The position numbers and the translations under genes were made by a program. The notes beneath the pieces were generated by a model. That model saw nothing but the letters and a program-made list of their open reading frames with translations. It made no database searches and was not told the origin of the DNA. This document shows positions 1 through 7,986 of a stretch of DNA of 40,976 nt, piece by piece. Numbering within the stretch: the first letter of the stretch is position 1; each line of letters opens with the position of its first letter. Origin of the DNA: Hepatobacter sp965661165 (GTDB lineage: Bacteria; Pseudomonadota; Alphaproteobacteria; Holosporales; Hepatobacteraceae); assembly GCA_965661165.1 (NCBI GenBank), contig CBFICL010000007.1, positions 1 to 40,976 on the forward strand. Reading direction: 5' to 3'.

Positions 1-415
1 AGTACGTAACGCGTTTGAGCCACGGATAAGGCAGCACCAAAAGGGCGGCGAGCAACCCCACATAAATGGCGGCCGCGCTTAACTGCACAAGCACCCACAA
101 GGCCAGCACGAGCATCATGCCCGAGGCGCACCCAAGCGCCACCAAAGAAACGGCTTTTTGGGCCAATGGTCTTTGCTGGGTCCGCTTGACATGAAGGTCT
201 ATGTCTTGATCCACCCAATCATTATAGGCGCACCCCACGCTCCGCGTCAGAAAAGCGCCCCATAGAAAAAGAAGCAAGTCCTGCCACCGAGGCTGTCCGC
301 CGCTCGCAACAATCAGGCTCCACAAGCAGGGAATATACAAAAGCATCACCCCGCGAGGACGCATGATGCGAAAGGCATCCCCCAATCGCCATAAAGAGTG
401 TTGATTCACGAACAT
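1..415 (-). CDS. ubiA: UbiA-family prenyltransferase (5' part, runs off the window)
   Basis: This is the N-terminal 138 residues of a membrane prenyltransferase, probably 4-hydroxybenzoate polyprenyltransferase of ubiquinone synthesis. My translation shows the first UbiA Asp-rich motif (YNDWVDQDIDLHVKRT, near residues 64-79), which binds Mg-diphosphate of the isoprenoid substrate, followed by RPLA and hydrophobic segments typical of the family. The start at 415 is preceded by TAAGGA at a 4-5 base spacing. The stop of the upstream minus-strand carboxypeptidase is at 429, so the two genes are 13 bases apart and probably cotranscribed. The C-terminal half, with the second Asp motif, lies outside the window. 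Other UbiA members (heme O or chlorophyll synthases) are possible, but the DxDxHVKRT form fits UbiA best. Confidence 0.85.
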   Translation of the reverse strand, partial: MFVNQHSLWRLGDAFRIMRPRGVMLLYIPCLWSLIVASGGQPRWQDLLLFLWGAFLTRSVGCAYNDWVDQDIDLHVKRTQQRPLAQKAVSLVALGCASGMMLVLALWVLVQLSAAAIYVGLLAALLVLPYPWLKRVTY

Positions 416-428
416 GGAGTCCTTAACA

Positions 429-1421
429 TTAAGAGGCTGTCAGCAAATCATCCACAGTTCTTGCCTTGGCCACCATCGCGCGACGCGTCTTTAAGAAACG
501 CACCGAGCGCATCTGCTTTTTGGGACGACGGCGCTTCGGCCTTACAGGCTTGCCCAAAGAGGCTGATTGCAGGAAAGGCCCCTGCTGCCAGTTCGGCATG
601 TTCTTGAGGTTCTTTTGATTGAGGTTGGCATGGCGAAACCCCATTTCAAGAAGCGAGACCATCCGTTGATCACGCCACTTTGCCGTTTTGCCGCCAATGA
701 CCACCGCCATCAACCTTTTTTGTTTGCGCTTGGCTGAGGTCACCAAATTAAACCCGGCTTTTCTGATATACCCCGTTTTCAGGCCATCCACGCCACGCAC
801 GTTGCCCACAAGTCTGTTATGGCTTTTGTGGATCTTGCCGCGGAAGGAGAATTTTCTGCGCTTAAAATAGGCATACTCTTTGGGAAAGTGCTTAACCAAA
901 AAAATACCCAGACGCGCCATATCGTGCGCGGTGGTCATTTGCTTAGGGTGAAACAAGCCTGTGGCATTATGAAAGGACGTACGCTTTAACCCTAAAGACC
1001 AGGCTCTGGCCGTCATAAGGCGCGCAAATCTTCTTTCAGATCCCCCGACAGCTTCAGCCAGGGCAACGGCAATATCATTAGCAGATCGGCATACCAGCGA
1101 CAAAATGGCTTTTTCCACCGTAATCCAATCCCCCGGCTTTAACCCCAAACTTGAAGGCTCTTGCTGAGCCGCCCACTTGGAGATGGGGATTTTTTGATTC
1201 AAACGCAACTGGCCCCGATGCAAGGCATCAAACACCAAATAAAGCGTCATCATCTTGGTGAGCGAGGCTGGATAGATCCGTTCTTGCGAGCTGATTTGAT
1301 GAAGCACACGACCTGTTTGCACATCAACCACAATAGAGGCATACCGAGGGTTGGCGGCATAGACCGGCCCCAATAACTGCCACATGACGCATAGGCAAAC
1401 ACAAAAATACCGCATCTTCAT
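429..1421 (-). CDS. D-alanyl-D-alanine carboxypeptidase (PBP5/6 family, peptidase S11)
   Basis: Periplasmic serine D,D-carboxypeptidase that trims the terminal D-Ala of peptidoglycan pentapeptides. All three penicillin-binding motifs are visible: SLTK (serine nucleophile), SAN and KTG (in DGLKTGY), in the right order and spacing. The frame is open up to 1463, but a signal peptide starts at MKMRYF and ends near PVYA; I chose the ATG at 1421 because the preceding 14 residues are not hydrophobic and a GGA lies about 10 bases upstream. The C-terminal region is short and very basic (PKRRRPKK, RFLKTRR) instead of the long beta domain plus amphipathic anchor of E. coli PBP5, so the protein is nearer to the short DacF-type forms. 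The family is certain; the exact paralogue is not. Confidence 0.93.
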   Translation of the reverse strand: MKMRYFCVCLCVMWQLLGPVYAANPRYASIVVDVQTGRVLHQISSQERIYPASLTKMMTLYLVFDALHRGQLRLNQKIPISKWAAQQEPSSLGLKPGDWITVEKAILSLVCRSANDIAVALAEAVGGSERRFARLMTARAWSLGLKRTSFHNATGLFHPKQMTTAHDMARLGIFLVKHFPKEYAYFKRRKFSFRGKIHKSHNRLVGNVRGVDGLKTGYIRKAGFNLVTSAKRKQKRLMAVVIGGKTAKWRDQRMVSLLEMGFRHANLNQKNLKNMPNWQQGPFLQSASLGKPVRPKRRRPKKQMRSVRFLKTRRAMVAKARTVDDLLTAS

Positions 1422-1589
1422 GACGATCATTTTCCAAGAATGATTGCTTATTCTAGACATCAAAAATCTACAGATCCGTTAACAAGGATGAACGCATACC
1501 AACACCCCCTTGTTTGTGTGCTTCTTTTTCTATAGTGTGAATGTTTCAAGAATACAAGAATCATTGTTAAAAAATTAACGATCAACTTT

Positions 1590-3074
1590 ATGGACTCTTT
1601 AAAAAATTTTTTACCTTTTCTATCCTCCATGCAGGGCAATGCGAGCCTTTGTTACACAGGAGAAGAAGCCGTCGCCTTGCTGAACACGCTTTATGACGAA
1701 GGCAAACAAATGTCGGAAGACATGATCCGCGACCTTCAAAAAGGCATCCCTTGCGACGGCAATATTCCTTGTTATCCTTATATCGCTTTTGCCGTAGCGC
1801 CTCAGGAACTTAACATTGACGCCACCAGAGCCTATGGCATGGCATCAGAACCGGGTGTGTATGGAACCACAGTCACAAGGCCAGATATTTTTGGTGCTTA
1901 CTATCAAGAACAAATTGATCTTTTGATCAAGCACCACAATGCGCCCGTCCTTGTGGGGAAAAGCACATGGCCTATCCCGCTTCCTTTCTTTCATGAAGCT
2001 TCTCTTTCTACGCTTGAGCCCGCCACGCTGTGGGACATGGCCAATAATGTGCCCTTGCCTGACCTGTCTAAAGTCGACGACAGCATTGCCAACGGCACCT
2101 ATACCCTTGCTGACAAAAACGCGCCACGGCCCCTCGCCCTCTTCACCGCAGAGCGGGTAGATTATTCACTGCACCGCCTTTATCATTATTGCGGCACGGC
2201 GCCCGAGCATTTTCAGCATTTCATTCTTCTCACCAACTATCAGCGCTATATCGACCATTTTGTAAACCACGCCCTTGAAACACTCGAGAGCGACAGTGAC
2301 TATACAGCCCTGGTAGAACCCGGTGACATTATCAGCCGCAACCGTCAAGAGTTTGAAGCCAACCACAAAAACCGGCTTCAACACTTGCCGCAAATGCCCG
2401 CCTATCATCTCAAACGCAAAGATGGAAGTGGCACCACCTTTGTGAACATCGGCGTTGGCCCTACCAATGCCAAAAACATCACCGATCATCTTGCCGTGTT
2501 AAGACCCCATTGCTGGATCATGTTGGGACATTGTGCGGGCTTTAGGCGTTCACAACATTTGGGCGATTACGTCCTCGCTCATGGTTATGTCCGGGATGAC
2601 CACGTGCTTGACAGAGATGTGCCGCTCTGGACGCCCATCCCCCCCATCGCCGAAGTTCAGATGGCGCTGCAAGAGGCTGTGGTCAATGTGACGGGCCTGA
2701 AAGGAGCTGACATCAAAACGCGCATGCGCACCGGCACCGTGGTCAGTTGTGATGACCGGAATTGGGAAATCAGCGCGAAGGAAACCTTTGCCCGCTATAA
2801 CCGCACACGAGCCATTGCCCTTGACCTTGAGTCAGCAAGCCTGGCCACCAATGGGTTTCGCTTTCGTGTGCCCTATGGCACGCTCTTGTGTGTGTCGGAT
2901 AAACCTCTTCATGGAGAGCTCAAACTCAAAAACATGGCCACGCAGTTTTATAAAGATCGCGTTCATCAACACATGGAGGTGGGGCTTGAGACCATTCGCC
3001 TCCTGCGTAGCCGCGGCTCTGATATTTTGCATTCACGAAAATTACGCGGCTTTGACGAGCCACCCTTTAGGTGA
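1590..3074 (+). CDS. amn: AMP nucleosidase
   Basis: Cytoplasmic enzyme that hydrolyses AMP to adenine and ribose 5-phosphate, controlling the adenylate pool. The 494 residues match the usual length of about 480-490. The N-terminal half (about 1-170) resembles the AMN_N domain, with an AYGMASEPGVYGTTVTRP segment. The C-terminal half is a nucleoside-phosphorylase-like fold, with TFVNIGVGPTNAKN, IMLGHCAGFRRSQ and LDLESASLATNGFR, all characteristic of bacterial Amn. The gene is alone, divergent from the carboxypeptidase gene. No convincing Shine-Dalgarno is seen; an AT-rich GTTAA-AAAA-TTAAC repeat sits 11 bases before the ATG. A 254-base noncoding stretch with an A/T-only inverted arrangement (about 3140-3185) follows. 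Confidence 0.95.
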   Translation: MDSLKNFLPFLSSMQGNASLCYTGEEAVALLNTLYDEGKQMSEDMIRDLQKGIPCDGNIPCYPYIAFAVAPQELNIDATRAYGMASEPGVYGTTVTRPDIFGAYYQEQIDLLIKHHNAPVLVGKSTWPIPLPFFHEASLSTLEPATLWDMANNVPLPDLSKVDDSIANGTYTLADKNAPRPLALFTAERVDYSLHRLYHYCGTAPEHFQHFILLTNYQRYIDHFVNHALETLESDSDYTALVEPGDIISRNRQEFEANHKNRLQHLPQMPAYHLKRKDGSGTTFVNIGVGPTNAKNITDHLAVLRPHCWIMLGHCAGFRRSQHLGDYVLAHGYVRDDHVLDRDVPLWTPIPPIAEVQMALQEAVVNVTGLKGADIKTRMRTGTVVSCDDRNWEISAKETFARYNRTRAIALDLESASLATNGFRFRVPYGTLLCVSDKPLHGELKLKNMATQFYKDRVHQHMEVGLETIRLLRSRGSDILHSRKLRGFDEPPFR

Positions 3075-3258
3075 TGCACCTATCAACACTGACGCGCCCT
3101 CCCATGCCCAATCAACACACGAACGCATGCCTCACAGCTGAAGAAAAATAAAAAAAATGTTTAAAAAACAATATTTTCTTTTTTGATGCAGGGGGATTGT
3201 TAAGAACACGCCCCTATGATCATACACAGTGTGTTATTTTACACTCACGAAATATTGT

Positions 3259-3268
3259 TAAGATATGA
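3259..3268 (+). promoter_or_regulatory. Shared 10-mer upstream of PagL-like copy 1
   Basis: TAAGATATGA occurs here, 61 bases before the first deacylase-like gene, and again at 3966-3975 before the second. The flanking TTGT on the left is also similar. It may be a common promoter or operator element, but a match of this length in AT-rich intergenic DNA is only suggestive. Confidence 0.3.
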
Positions 3269-3328
3269 TATGGATCACATTGGGCGCCGATTGTTGGGCC
3301 TGATGTTCGTGGTGTATATTTTGGTGAT

Positions 3329-3919
3329 ATGATGGTAAAGATTTTGCACTTTTTTCGTTTCTCTTTTTTGTGGACAGCGTTGTTCTGCCTGCCTCTGTGC
3401 GCTGCTGAGGTGGCCCCCTTCTTCAACTATGAAGGGCAGAGCGTGATGATCACTGCGGCCCGAGGCATTAACCGCCAGATTCTATCCCTGTTCACGCAAA
3501 GCACCTTTCCTGGCACGTCCTCAAGCACCCTATTTGCAGGAAGTTATCTCCTCCCCGGAACGGTCTGGTCGTTTCCCCTGCGCCATCGTTTTGAAGTGGG
3601 ATATCAAGGCAACCGCCATGACGATTATCAAAGCTATACCCACGGCGTTGCGGGTTGGATGCCCGAAGCGCTGATTAATCTGAACCCTGCCTACATCGCT
3701 TTCGGCGCAGGTCCCTATCTGAAGTCACGCGCCACGCCTGTCAGTGGTGGTCGCTTCGCGGTGGTAGCGAACCTGGCCTTTGGTGTGACGTTTCATGCCG
3801 TCAATGTTGAGATGTTCTTAAGGCATCATTCCAACGCCTATACAGCTTCGCCCAATCACGGCAATGATTTTTTTGGCATTGCGTTATCCTATAATTTCAG
3901 CCTGCACAGCCGTAGTTAA
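3329..3919 (+). CDS. PagL-like lipid A 3-O-deacylase / acyloxyacyl hydrolase family, copy 1
   Basis: Predicted outer-membrane beta-barrel enzyme. The 196 residues start with a signal peptide (residues 1-28, ending near LCAAE), followed by alternating beta-strand-like segments and a terminal aromatic residue pattern (SYNF). The PagL signature H-x-S-N (RHHSNA, His166 and Ser168) is followed by PNHGND. In Pseudomonas PagL the triad is His-Ser-Glu with Glu 12 residues after Ser; here that position is Asp180. In the family the enzyme removes the 3-O acyl chain of lipid A, often changing immune recognition. A second copy follows 135 bases downstream. A shared 10-mer (TAAGATATGA, 3259-3268) lies 61 bases upstream. 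Assignment to the family is good; activity is inferred. Confidence 0.75.
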   Translation: MMVKILHFFRFSFLWTALFCLPLCAAEVAPFFNYEGQSVMITAARGINRQILSLFTQSTFPGTSSSTLFAGSYLLPGTVWSFPLRHRFEVGYQGNRHDDYQSYTHGVAGWMPEALINLNPAYIAFGAGPYLKSRATPVSGGRFAVVANLAFGVTFHAVNVEMFLRHHSNAYTASPNHGNDFFGIALSYNFSLHSRS

Positions 3920-3960
3920 GGCGCCAGCACATCACAACAATCGTTCTGAAAAACCCACGT

Positions 3961-3980
3961 TGTCATAAGATATGACGACA
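3961..3980 (+). promoter_or_regulatory. Inverted repeat upstream of PagL-like copy 2
   Basis: TGTCATA and TATGAC face each other across three bases, about 75-80 bases before the second deacylase-like gene, and contain the 10-mer shared with the first gene's upstream region. A dimeric regulator site is plausible. No regulator gene is adjacent. Confidence 0.3.
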
Positions 3981-4054
3981 AACTGCCTCTTTTTATTTTA
4001 AAAATTGAATATTCATGATTAGAATACAGTCATTGATTTATTTTATGACTTTTT

Positions 4055-4609
4055 ATGCGAGCGCATCTTCTCTTTTTTGGCACATTTTTGCTTTTTGACG
4101 CAACATCTATCTGGGCCACACCTGAGCACGAGGCCTTTTTTGCCCACCATTCGCAAGCTGTGATGTTCACAGGGGGGGCGCCTGTCAATCGCCGGGCTTT
4201 TGATCTGTTCCTTAAAAACGCCCCCACCGAAAATCAACAGCACACCCTCTATGCCGCAGGTTATTATTTTCCTGGCACATTATGGGGATGGCCCATCCGC
4301 AATCGCCTAGAAGTCAACTATCTCAACCATATCCACGAACGCTATCGCCATTTTGTGGCGGGGTGGGTGCCTGAGCTGCTTTTTAATCTTAAGCCGTGCT
4401 ATATCGCCTTGGGGGCTGGCCCTGAAATCAAAAGCCGGCCCACACCCGTCAATGGGGGATATTTTTTCGTTGTGGCCAACCTGGCTTTGGGTGTGACGTT
4501 TGATCCTGTCACCATCGAAGTGGCGTTGAAGCACTTTTCTAATTTCTATACCTCCGTGCCCAACGACGGCATTGATTTTGTCACCCTCAGCGTTGGGTTT
4601 TCATTCTAA
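4055..4609 (+). CDS. PagL-like lipid A 3-O-deacylase / acyloxyacyl hydrolase family, copy 2
   Basis: Tandem paralogue of the preceding gene, 184 residues, with a signal peptide (about 1-22, FLLFDATSIWA), the same strand pattern (YYFPGTLWGWPIRNRLEV matches YLLPGTVWSFPLRHRFEV of copy 1) and the same C-terminal motif: H160-x-S162-N, then PNDGID with Asp174 where Pseudomonas PagL has the catalytic Glu. It ends in the aromatic residue (VGFSF) expected of an outer-membrane barrel. The last four bases overlap the end of the convergent rlmE gene. The shared 10-mer TAAGATATGA lies at 3966-3975, inside an inverted repeat (TGTCATA/TATGAC), suggesting both copies answer to the same regulator. Sequence divergence between the copies is large, so the duplication is not recent or the copies have different substrates. 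Confidence 0.73.
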   Translation: MRAHLLFFGTFLLFDATSIWATPEHEAFFAHHSQAVMFTGGAPVNRRAFDLFLKNAPTENQQHTLYAAGYYFPGTLWGWPIRNRLEVNYLNHIHERYRHFVAGWVPELLFNLKPCYIALGAGPEIKSRPTPVNGGYFFVVANLALGVTFDPVTIEVALKHFSNFYTSVPNDGIDFVTLSVGFSF

Positions 4610-5481
4610 GGCGCTTTGGGTGATGAAGCGCCCCTAAAGCCCCGCGCCACCACATACATTTCTGACGACTCTTTCCGGCTCGACGCAGGCTTCACACAGT
4701 GAACATGAGAAAAGCACTGTTTAAGCGCCTTAAGATACACCGGATCGCCCCCCCCTTGAAAAATTTTGGCCACAAAGTGTCCCCCTGCTGATAACACCTC
4801 TTGTGCAAAATCAAGTGCCGCTTCGCTCAACGCCATAATGCGCAGGTGATCTGTGGATTTATGCCCTGTGGTGGCGGGAGCCATATCGCTTAATACCACA
4901 TCTGCCCGTCCGCCATAGGGGGCAAGGGCTTGCGCCAACCACGCCAACGCCTCATCCGACAAAAAATCGCCTTGAAAGAACAATGTGCCGTCAAGAGGGG
5001 TCATCTCGCATAGATCAAGCCCAATCACCGCGCCTTGCTGTTGCCTATCGTGAGATTGACCTGGGGAACTTTGGGCGTTGTCTGATGCGGTGAGGGGGGA
5101 AGCAACACCTTGAGTTGCCCCGCCTTGTCCTTGGGCAAGGTCTTCTTCTGTGATGAGGGGCTCGGGGGGATGTGTGTCCCTCGTGCCCGTTTTTGCGACA
5201 CCTGTTTTTGGGGGGCACGATCGCCCTTTCTTTCCAGCGCGGGGTGGCCGCACTAAACGCGATAGTGCCACCTCGCTCCAGCTGCCCGGCGCGCAGCCCA
5301 AATCAATCACCACTTGACCTGGCGCCAAAAGCTTATACTTATCATCCATCTCCATCAGCTTATACGCGGCGCGCGAGCGAAACCCTTCACGCGCCGCCCG
5401 TTTCACATAAGGGTCTTTGAATTGCCGCCTCAGCCATTGTTGGGAAGACGTGGATAGTTGCTTCCCCTTATCAAACCGCAT
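4606..5481 (-). CDS. rlmE: 23S rRNA (uridine-2'-O-)methyltransferase RlmE/FtsJ with a large insertion
   Basis: Methylates the 2'-O of U2552 in 23S rRNA during late 50S assembly. The SAM-binding motif DLGCAPGSWSEV (60-71) and the K-D-K-E tetrad are present: K41, D199 (SDMAP), K239 (HFVAKIF) and E274 (SSEMYVV). The D-K and K-E distances (40 and 35) equal those of E. coli RlmE (K38, D124, K164, E199), but K41 to D199 is 158 residues instead of 86. The extra 72 or so residues, about 78-150, are Pro/Gly/Ser/Gln-rich low-complexity sequence placed right after the SAM motif, before GAVIGLDL. The protein is therefore 291 residues instead of about 210. The gene is divergent from the rlmB-like gene (45 bases between starts) and overlaps PagL-like copy 2 by four bases at its 3' end. 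Confidence 0.92.
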   Translation of the reverse strand: MRFDKGKQLSTSSQQWLRRQFKDPYVKRAAREGFRSRAAYKLMEMDDKYKLLAPGQVVIDLGCAPGSWSEVALSRLVRPPRAGKKGRSCPPKTGVAKTGTRDTHPPEPLITEEDLAQGQGGATQGVASPLTASDNAQSSPGQSHDRQQQGAVIGLDLCEMTPLDGTLFFQGDFLSDEALAWLAQALAPYGGRADVVLSDMAPATTGHKSTDHLRIMALSEAALDFAQEVLSAGGHFVAKIFQGGGDPVYLKALKQCFSHVHCVKPASSRKESSEMYVVARGFRGASSPKAP

Positions 5482-5526
5482 AACACACCCTCATGTTGAT
5501 GTTGACCTTCTGTAGCGCACCCCCTT

Positions 5527-6411
5527 ATGATCATCCAAAATGCCTCCAGGTGCAACACTATGCCCCCTGCCCCTTCTGACCTTGCCAAAAAACGCAGGCC
5601 AAAAAAAACCTCGCACCAGAACAAAACAAGACGCAGACTAGCAGAAAAGCAGGGGCCGCGCCGCCCTCAACGACCCTATCCAGACACAGCTAACCAAGGC
5701 CTGTGGTTGTGGGGCTGGCATACTGTCTGTGCTGCCCTTACCAACCCAAAGCGACAAAAGCTGGCGCTTTATGTGACAGAAAAGAGAAAAGCCATGCTTG
5801 CGGACCAAGGTCTCTCTCTTGACCCCCTGTGCCCCCATCATGTTGTGACGGCAGAGGCACTTGATCAACGACTGCCCGGCGCCGTCCACCAGGGCATCGC
5901 CCTTCAGGCAGAGCCTCTGACCTACCCTTTATTCAAAACATGGCTTCATGAGGAAGGGCGCGGTACGCTGCTGGCGCTTGATCAGATCTGTGATCCCCAA
6001 AACATCGGCGCGCTGGCCCGCAGCACATGCGCACTGGGGGGAAATGCTCTCATCTTGCCGCAACAAGGTGCGCCTGCCCTGGACGGCGCCTTAGCCAAAG
6101 CTGCAGCGGGCGCCCTCGAGCATGTGCCTGTTTTTTTGGTCACCAACCTTTCCCAGGCTCTTCTGGATGCGAAAGAGGCAGACTTTTGGGTGTCAGCCAT
6201 TTCAGAAGATGGACAGAGCCCCGAAGACTGGACACCGTCAGAGAACCATATTCTTGTGCTGGGCGCCGAGGGGAAGGGCCTGAGGCCCTTGGTGAAACAA
6301 CGCTGTGACCAAGGCATCTGTTTGCCCACATCCCCTTCTTTTTCCACCCTCAACGTTTCGGTGGCCGGGGCGTTAGCACTTTATATGGTCAAAGTGAAAC
6401 AATCCGGGTAA
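5527..6411 (+). CDS. rlmB: SpoU/TrmH-family RNA 2'-O-methyltransferase (RlmB-like)
   Basis: SPOUT-fold methyltransferase, probably 23S rRNA (guanosine-2251-2'-O). The three family motifs are seen: motif 1 in LDQICDPQNIGALARS (N-x-G-A-x-x-R), motif 2 in LVLGAEGKGLRP and motif 3 in STLNVSVAGALALY, which form the knotted SAM site. A substrate-binding domain (GLWLWGWHTVCAAL onward) precedes it. The first 55 residues are very basic and probably bind RNA. The start is uncertain: ATG 5527 has no clear Shine-Dalgarno, while the in-frame ATG at 5560 has AGG nine bases upstream. It is divergent from rlmE, so two 23S 2'-O methyltransferases share one 45-base intergenic region. A tRNA target (TrmH) is less likely given the length and N-terminal domain. 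Confidence 0.88.
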   Translation: MIIQNASRCNTMPPAPSDLAKKRRPKKTSHQNKTRRRLAEKQGPRRPQRPYPDTANQGLWLWGWHTVCAALTNPKRQKLALYVTEKRKAMLADQGLSLDPLCPHHVVTAEALDQRLPGAVHQGIALQAEPLTYPLFKTWLHEEGRGTLLALDQICDPQNIGALARSTCALGGNALILPQQGAPALDGALAKAAAGALEHVPVFLVTNLSQALLDAKEADFWVSAISEDGQSPEDWTPSENHILVLGAEGKGLRPLVKQRCDQGICLPTSPSFSTLNVSVAGALALYMVKVKQSG

Positions 6412-6432
6412 ACTTTGCCTATCTATAGGGAA

Positions 6433-6452
6433 CCCCCTGTGTGCAAAGGGGG
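6433..6452 (+). other. G/C hairpin between rlmB-like and Fe-S protein genes
   Basis: Five C residues pair with five G residues across a 10-base loop, just after the rlmB-like stop and about 30 bases before the Fe-S protein start. There is no T run, so it is not a classical terminator; it may be an mRNA stem in the leader of the next gene. Confidence 0.3.
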
Positions 6453-6482
6453 AAGTGCCCGCCCTCGTGAAAGGAATGTGAG

Positions 6483-7910
6483 ATGAGCCAAGAAGGTGGC
6501 CTTGAGGCCCCCACACGTCACCCCCTGCCCCTGGATGATCCGTCGTTTTATGACGAAAAGGCTTTTGAGGCCGAGCTGCGGCGCGTGGCAGATGTTTGTC
6601 ACGGATGCCGGCGGTGCTTTAATCTGTGTGCCACCTTTCCAAAGCTCTTTGACGCCATTGATGCGTCGAAAACCGGTGAGGTGGATGGCCTGACCCGTGA
6701 AGATTTTGAGCCCGCCATCAATGCGTGCACCTTGTGCGATATGTGCTTTTTGGTCAAGTGCCCCTATGTGCCGCCCCATCCGTTGAATGTGGACTTTCCG
6801 CATCTGATGCTGCGTGCGCGCGCCATTGCCGCCAAAAAAAAGGGCGTACCTTTTGCACAAAATCAACTCACGCAAACAGATCGAAACGGCCGCGTGGGCT
6901 GCACCGTATCGCGCGTGGCCAATTGGGCGAGCAAAACCACCAACAAACTCACCCGCCCGCTGCTGGAAAAAGCCGCTGGCATTGACAAACGGGCCGAGCT
7001 GCCCACCTTTAACCGACGCGCTTTTTCTCAAACACCGCCGCCCTATCCCCTCAATGACAAAGCCCCTGCGCTGGGGGAGAAAGTGGTGCTTTATAGCACG
7101 TGTTTTGTCAATTATCACAATGACGCCATCGGCCAAGCGGCCATGGCTGTGTTGGCCCACAACGGCGTTACCCCTGAGGTGGTATATCCTGAATGCTGCG
7201 GCATGCCGCGCTTTGAGATGGGGCTGACCTCTGAAGTGGCGGACAAGGCCTTGCGCATCAGCCAGATGCTGATGCCTTTTGTGGACAAAGGATATACCGT
7301 GGTGTCATTGGTGCCCTCGTGCACGCTGATGATCCGCAACGAATGGCCCCTGATGCACCCAGGCAACCCAGACATTGCCCGCCTGTCTCAACACACCTTG
7401 GACATCACAGCCTATCTTGTGACCCTGGCCAAAACCAAAGGCTTGCCCCCCCTGACCACGCCCTTGCAAGACGGTGTTTTTCTGCACATCCCCTGCCACA
7501 GCCGCGCCCAAAATATGGGCCATAAGGCAGAAGAGCTGTTGGCCATGATGCCCCACACACCCCTCACCACCATGGCTAAATGTTCAGGACACGGTGGATC
7601 TTGGGGCATGATGAAAGCGCATTTTGAAGACGCCATGCGTGTGGGTCGCCCCGTGATGCGCGCCATCCGCCAAAACGCGGCTCCCATTGTTGCCTCTGAA
7701 TGCCCGCTGGCGGCCACCCACCTCAAGCAAGGGTCATGCCCCGGGTCGTGTTCAGGGTCATGCATGTCACAGGCGTCCCGACCCAAGGACACTTCATCCA
7801 AGACAGCCTCACCTAACACAGAACCGACTTCTGAGAAACAGTTTGTCCACCCCATCCAGGTGATGGCTCACGCCTGGGGCCTGATCGACTTGGAGCTCAG
7901 GGAAGCCTGA
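6483..7910 (+). CDS. Heterodisulfide reductase/GlpC-like (Fe-S)-binding oxidoreductase
   Basis: Cytoplasmic electron-transfer protein of 475 residues. The N-terminus carries two ferredoxin-type Cys clusters: C39-x2-C42-x2-C45-x3-C49 and C82-x2-C85-x2-C88-x4-C93P, each expected to bind a [4Fe-4S] cluster. Two Cys-rich CCG-type modules follow: STCFVNYH...YPECCGMP and HIPCHSRAQ...KCSGHGG, the second with CS instead of CC. The arrangement matches the Fe-S oxidoreductase that in many proteobacteria lies with rubrerythrin and a DUF3501 protein, probably in oxidative-stress electron transfer. Here DUF3501 is on the same strand but 3.9 kb downstream, past an inserted minus-strand block, and no rubrerythrin gene is in the window. 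Start 6483 has AAGGAATG 8 bases upstream. The substrate is not known. Confidence 0.85.
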   Translation: MSQEGGLEAPTRHPLPLDDPSFYDEKAFEAELRRVADVCHGCRRCFNLCATFPKLFDAIDASKTGEVDGLTREDFEPAINACTLCDMCFLVKCPYVPPHPLNVDFPHLMLRARAIAAKKKGVPFAQNQLTQTDRNGRVGCTVSRVANWASKTTNKLTRPLLEKAAGIDKRAELPTFNRRAFSQTPPPYPLNDKAPALGEKVVLYSTCFVNYHNDAIGQAAMAVLAHNGVTPEVVYPECCGMPRFEMGLTSEVADKALRISQMLMPFVDKGYTVVSLVPSCTLMIRNEWPLMHPGNPDIARLSQHTLDITAYLVTLAKTKGLPPLTTPLQDGVFLHIPCHSRAQNMGHKAEELLAMMPHTPLTTMAKCSGHGGSWGMMKAHFEDAMRVGRPVMRAIRQNAAPIVASECPLAATHLKQGSCPGSCSGSCMSQASRPKDTSSKTASPNTEPTSEKQFVHPIQVMAHAWGLIDLELREA

Positions 7911-7986
7911 GGCTTTATCGTTGCACGTGCCCTTGGGTGCCGCCCTCTCTTCACAGCCTCTTTAATGGTCCCCTTCAACGCACCCT

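Noticed and set aside
1566..1579. GTTAA-AAAA-TTAAC repeat before amn as a CtrA site
   Set aside because: The half-site spacing is four, not seven, and the region is AT-rich.
6423..7160. 245-codon minus-strand open frame opposite the Fe-S protein gene
   Set aside because: Antisense shadow; the plus-strand frame carries clear cysteine cluster motifs.
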